A DNA stretch of 23,052 nucleotides from an uncultured Clostridia bacterium (lineage in GTDB: Bacteria > Bacillota > Clostridia > Oscillospirales > Ruminococcaceae): positions 1 to 23,052 of the forward strand of contig CALCSA010000353.1 in assembly GCA_937894185.1 (NCBI GenBank), written 5' to 3'. Positions 21,581 to 23,052 of this stretch are shown here, piece after piece. Made by a program: the position numbers and the translations under genes. The notes below the pieces were generated by a model. It worked only from the letters and a program-made list of their open reading frames with translations, was not told where the DNA came from and made no database searches. Position 1 is the stretch's first letter. Each line of letters begins with the position of its first letter.

Positions 21581-21637
21581 TTTAGCAGTGAATCGAGGGG
21601 ATAAACCCCACCCTTGTCCACTGGATTTATTGCTAAA
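21581..21637 (+). promoter_or_regulatory. Long-range stem in the pnp leader
   Basis: 14 bases at 21581-21594 pair with 21624-21637 (12 Watson-Crick, 2 G-U) and enclose a GGGG-ATAAA-CCCC hairpin (21597-21609). In E. coli a leader duplex is cut by RNase III and lets PNPase control its own mRNA; similar control here is a guess. Confidence 0.5.
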
Positions 21638-21681
21638 GCTCACCTAAGGTCCGGCCGGCAACCGAAACGGAGGACTTTATC

Positions 21682-23052
21682 TTGTTCGAAAATTTTAAAG
21701 TGTTCGAAACCACCTTTGCCGGCAAGCCGATCCAGTTTGAGGTGGGAAAAATGTGCGCTCTGGCCGGTGGCAGCACTTTGGTCCGCTACGGCGACACCAC
21801 CGTGCTCTGCAACGTCACCATGAGCGACAAGCCCCGGGAAGGCATCGACTTCTTCCCCCTTTCCGTGGACTTTGAAGAAAAGCTCTATGCCGTGGGCAAA
21901 ATCCCCGGCTCCTTCCTCAAGCGGGAAGGCCGCCCCAGCGACAAGGCTATTCTGGCCAGCCGTCTGGTGGACCGCCCCATCCGCCCCCTTTTCCCCAAGG
22001 ATATGCGCAACGATGTAGGCGTCGTGATGACCGTTATGTCGGCCAATCAGGACTATCAGCCGGAAATCGCCGGTATGCTGGGGGTTTCCTTTGCCCTTTC
22101 CATCTCCGACATTCCTTGGAACGGACCCATCGCCGGGGTCAATGTGGGTTATGTGGAGGGCGAGTATATCCTCAACCCTGACGAAGCCCAGCGGGAAGCT
22201 TCCGAGATGTTCCTCACCATTGTGGGCAACGGCGACACCATCTGCATGATCGAAGCCGCCGCCTATGAAGTTCCCGAGGAGCTGATTATGGGAGGCATCA
22301 AGGCCGCCGCCCCCGAGATTAAGCGTCTGGTAGAGTTTATCAAAGGCGTGCAGGCCCAGATTGGCAAGGCCAAGATTCCCTTTGAGCCTAAAAATGTGCC
22401 CGAAGAGCTGCTCACCGCTCTGAAGGATGTGTTTACCACCCAGATGCAGCAGGCCATGGACACCGACGACAAAAATGTCCGGGAAGCCCGGCTTCAGCCT
22501 CTCAAGGAGGCAATTCATCAGCGGTTTGACAGCCAGTACCCCGAGCAGCTCTACCTCATTGACGAGGGCATCTACCTGCTGCAAAAGCATGTGGTGCGCC
22601 AGTGGCTGCTACAGGGTAAGCGGGTGGACGGCCGCGGCATGAACGAGATGCGTCCTCTGGATGCTCAGGTGGGGCTGATCCCCCGTGTTCACGGTTCCGG
22701 TATGTTTACCCGCGGCCAGACCCAGTGCCTGACCATTGCCACCCTTGGCCCCATGAGCGACCGCCAGAAGCTGGACGGTTTGGATCACGAGGAGTTCCGC
22801 CGCTATATGCACCAGTACAACTTCCCCTCCTACTCGGTGGGAGAGACCAGACCCTCCCGGGGCCCCGGCCGCCGGGAAGTCGGCCACGGCGCTCTGGCCT
22901 CCAAAGCTCTGGAGCCTGTTCTGCCCAATGAGGAAGATTTCCCTTACGCCATCCGTCTGGTGTCGGAGATTCTCTCCTCCAACGGTTCCACCAGTCAGGC
23001 AGCCATTTGCGGCTCCACCCTGGCCCTGATGGACGCCGGCGTTCCCATTAAG
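21682..23052 (+). CDS. pnp: Polyribonucleotide nucleotidyltransferase (PNPase), 3' end outside the window
   Basis: A phosphorolytic 3'-5' exoribonuclease for mRNA decay and RNA quality control. The start is TTG 21682, with GGAGG eight bases upstream; no ATG lies closer to the conserved N-terminus (FENFKVFETTFAGKPIQFEV). The 457 residues seen cover the first RNase PH domain (GGSTLVRYGDTTVLCNVTMS; IPGSFLKREGRPSDKAILAS; RLVDRPIRPLFP), the helical linker (about 220-310) and the start of the second PH domain (KRVDGRGMNEMRPL; SGMFTRGQTQCL; RREVGHGALASKAL; LSSNGSTSQAAICGSTLALM). The active-site residues of the second PH domain, and the KH and S1 domains, lie past the window edge. The frame is intact to base 23052. 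Confidence 0.97.
   Translation, partial: MFENFKVFETTFAGKPIQFEVGKMCALAGGSTLVRYGDTTVLCNVTMSDKPREGIDFFPLSVDFEEKLYAVGKIPGSFLKREGRPSDKAILASRLVDRPIRPLFPKDMRNDVGVVMTVMSANQDYQPEIAGMLGVSFALSISDIPWNGPIAGVNVGYVEGEYILNPDEAQREASEMFLTIVGNGDTICMIEAAAYEVPEELIMGGIKAAAPEIKRLVEFIKGVQAQIGKAKIPFEPKNVPEELLTALKDVFTTQMQQAMDTDDKNVREARLQPLKEAIHQRFDSQYPEQLYLIDEGIYLLQKHVVRQWLLQGKRVDGRGMNEMRPLDAQVGLIPRVHGSGMFTRGQTQCLTIATLGPMSDRQKLDGLDHEEFRRYMHQYNFPSYSVGETRPSRGPGRREVGHGALASKALEPVLPNEEDFPYAIRLVSEILSSNGSTSQAAICGSTLALMDAGVPIK

Overview
The window looks like chromosome from a Gram-positive, low-to-moderate-GC anaerobe of the class Clostridia, probably near the Ruminococcaceae/Oscillospiraceae. Reasons: strong AGGAGG-type ribosome sites with ATG and TTG starts, TTGACA/TATAAT-type promoters (often with an extended TG), many rho-independent terminators, a class II aldolase and rpsO-pnp of Firmicutes type, a DUF378 protein and a collagen-like surface protein. 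Genus is inference; there is no rRNA or tRNA here.

Layout. (1) 1-1167: 3' part of a collagen-like, beta-helix surface protein with perfect 45-bp coding repeats, lower in GC than its neighbours, then two terminators. (2) 1292-6435: housekeeping and redox genes: class II fructose-bisphosphate aldolase; a 55-aa DUF6132-like membrane peptide and a lipoamide-dehydrogenase-like flavoprotein on the minus strand; a divergent MerR regulator; and a 2,4-diaminopentanoate-dehydrogenase-like (DapB-fold) enzyme whose promoter has the 19-bp spacer typical of MerR control. (3) 6486-16986: a carbohydrate/hydroxy-acid catabolic locus. A GntR/FCD regulator and an AraC regulator face an eight-gene operon: solute-binding lipoprotein, two permeases (no ATPase), a HIT-family protein, a LarA-family nickel-pincer racemase/epimerase, a NagB-type deaminase/isomerase, an AGE-family 2-epimerase and an MFS transporter. 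Overlapping stop/start codons tie several genes together and a strong terminator ends the operon. (4) 16990-18281: gene decay around a second GntR/FCD regulator: an unidentified C-terminal relic and a frameshifted C-terminal relic of a UxaA-type altronate/galactarate dehydratase. (5) 18304-20721: DEAD-box RNA helicase, TPR-like protein and a DUF378 membrane protein. (6) 20722-23052: a candidate structured RNA ending in a terminator, then rpsO and pnp (cut by the window end), each with a structured leader.

How the genes work together (inference): a sugar, amino sugar or sugar acid is bound by the lipoprotein, imported with a shared ATPase encoded elsewhere, and rearranged by three different isomerase/epimerase chemistries (LarA, NagB, AGE); the MFS carrier takes up or exports an organic acid. 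This set of three stereochemical enzymes plus a HIT protein with an incomplete histidine triad does not match a standard nan, nag, uxa or lar operon that I know, and is the best candidate for an undescribed pathway here. No CRISPR array, insertion sequence, prophage or tRNA was seen.
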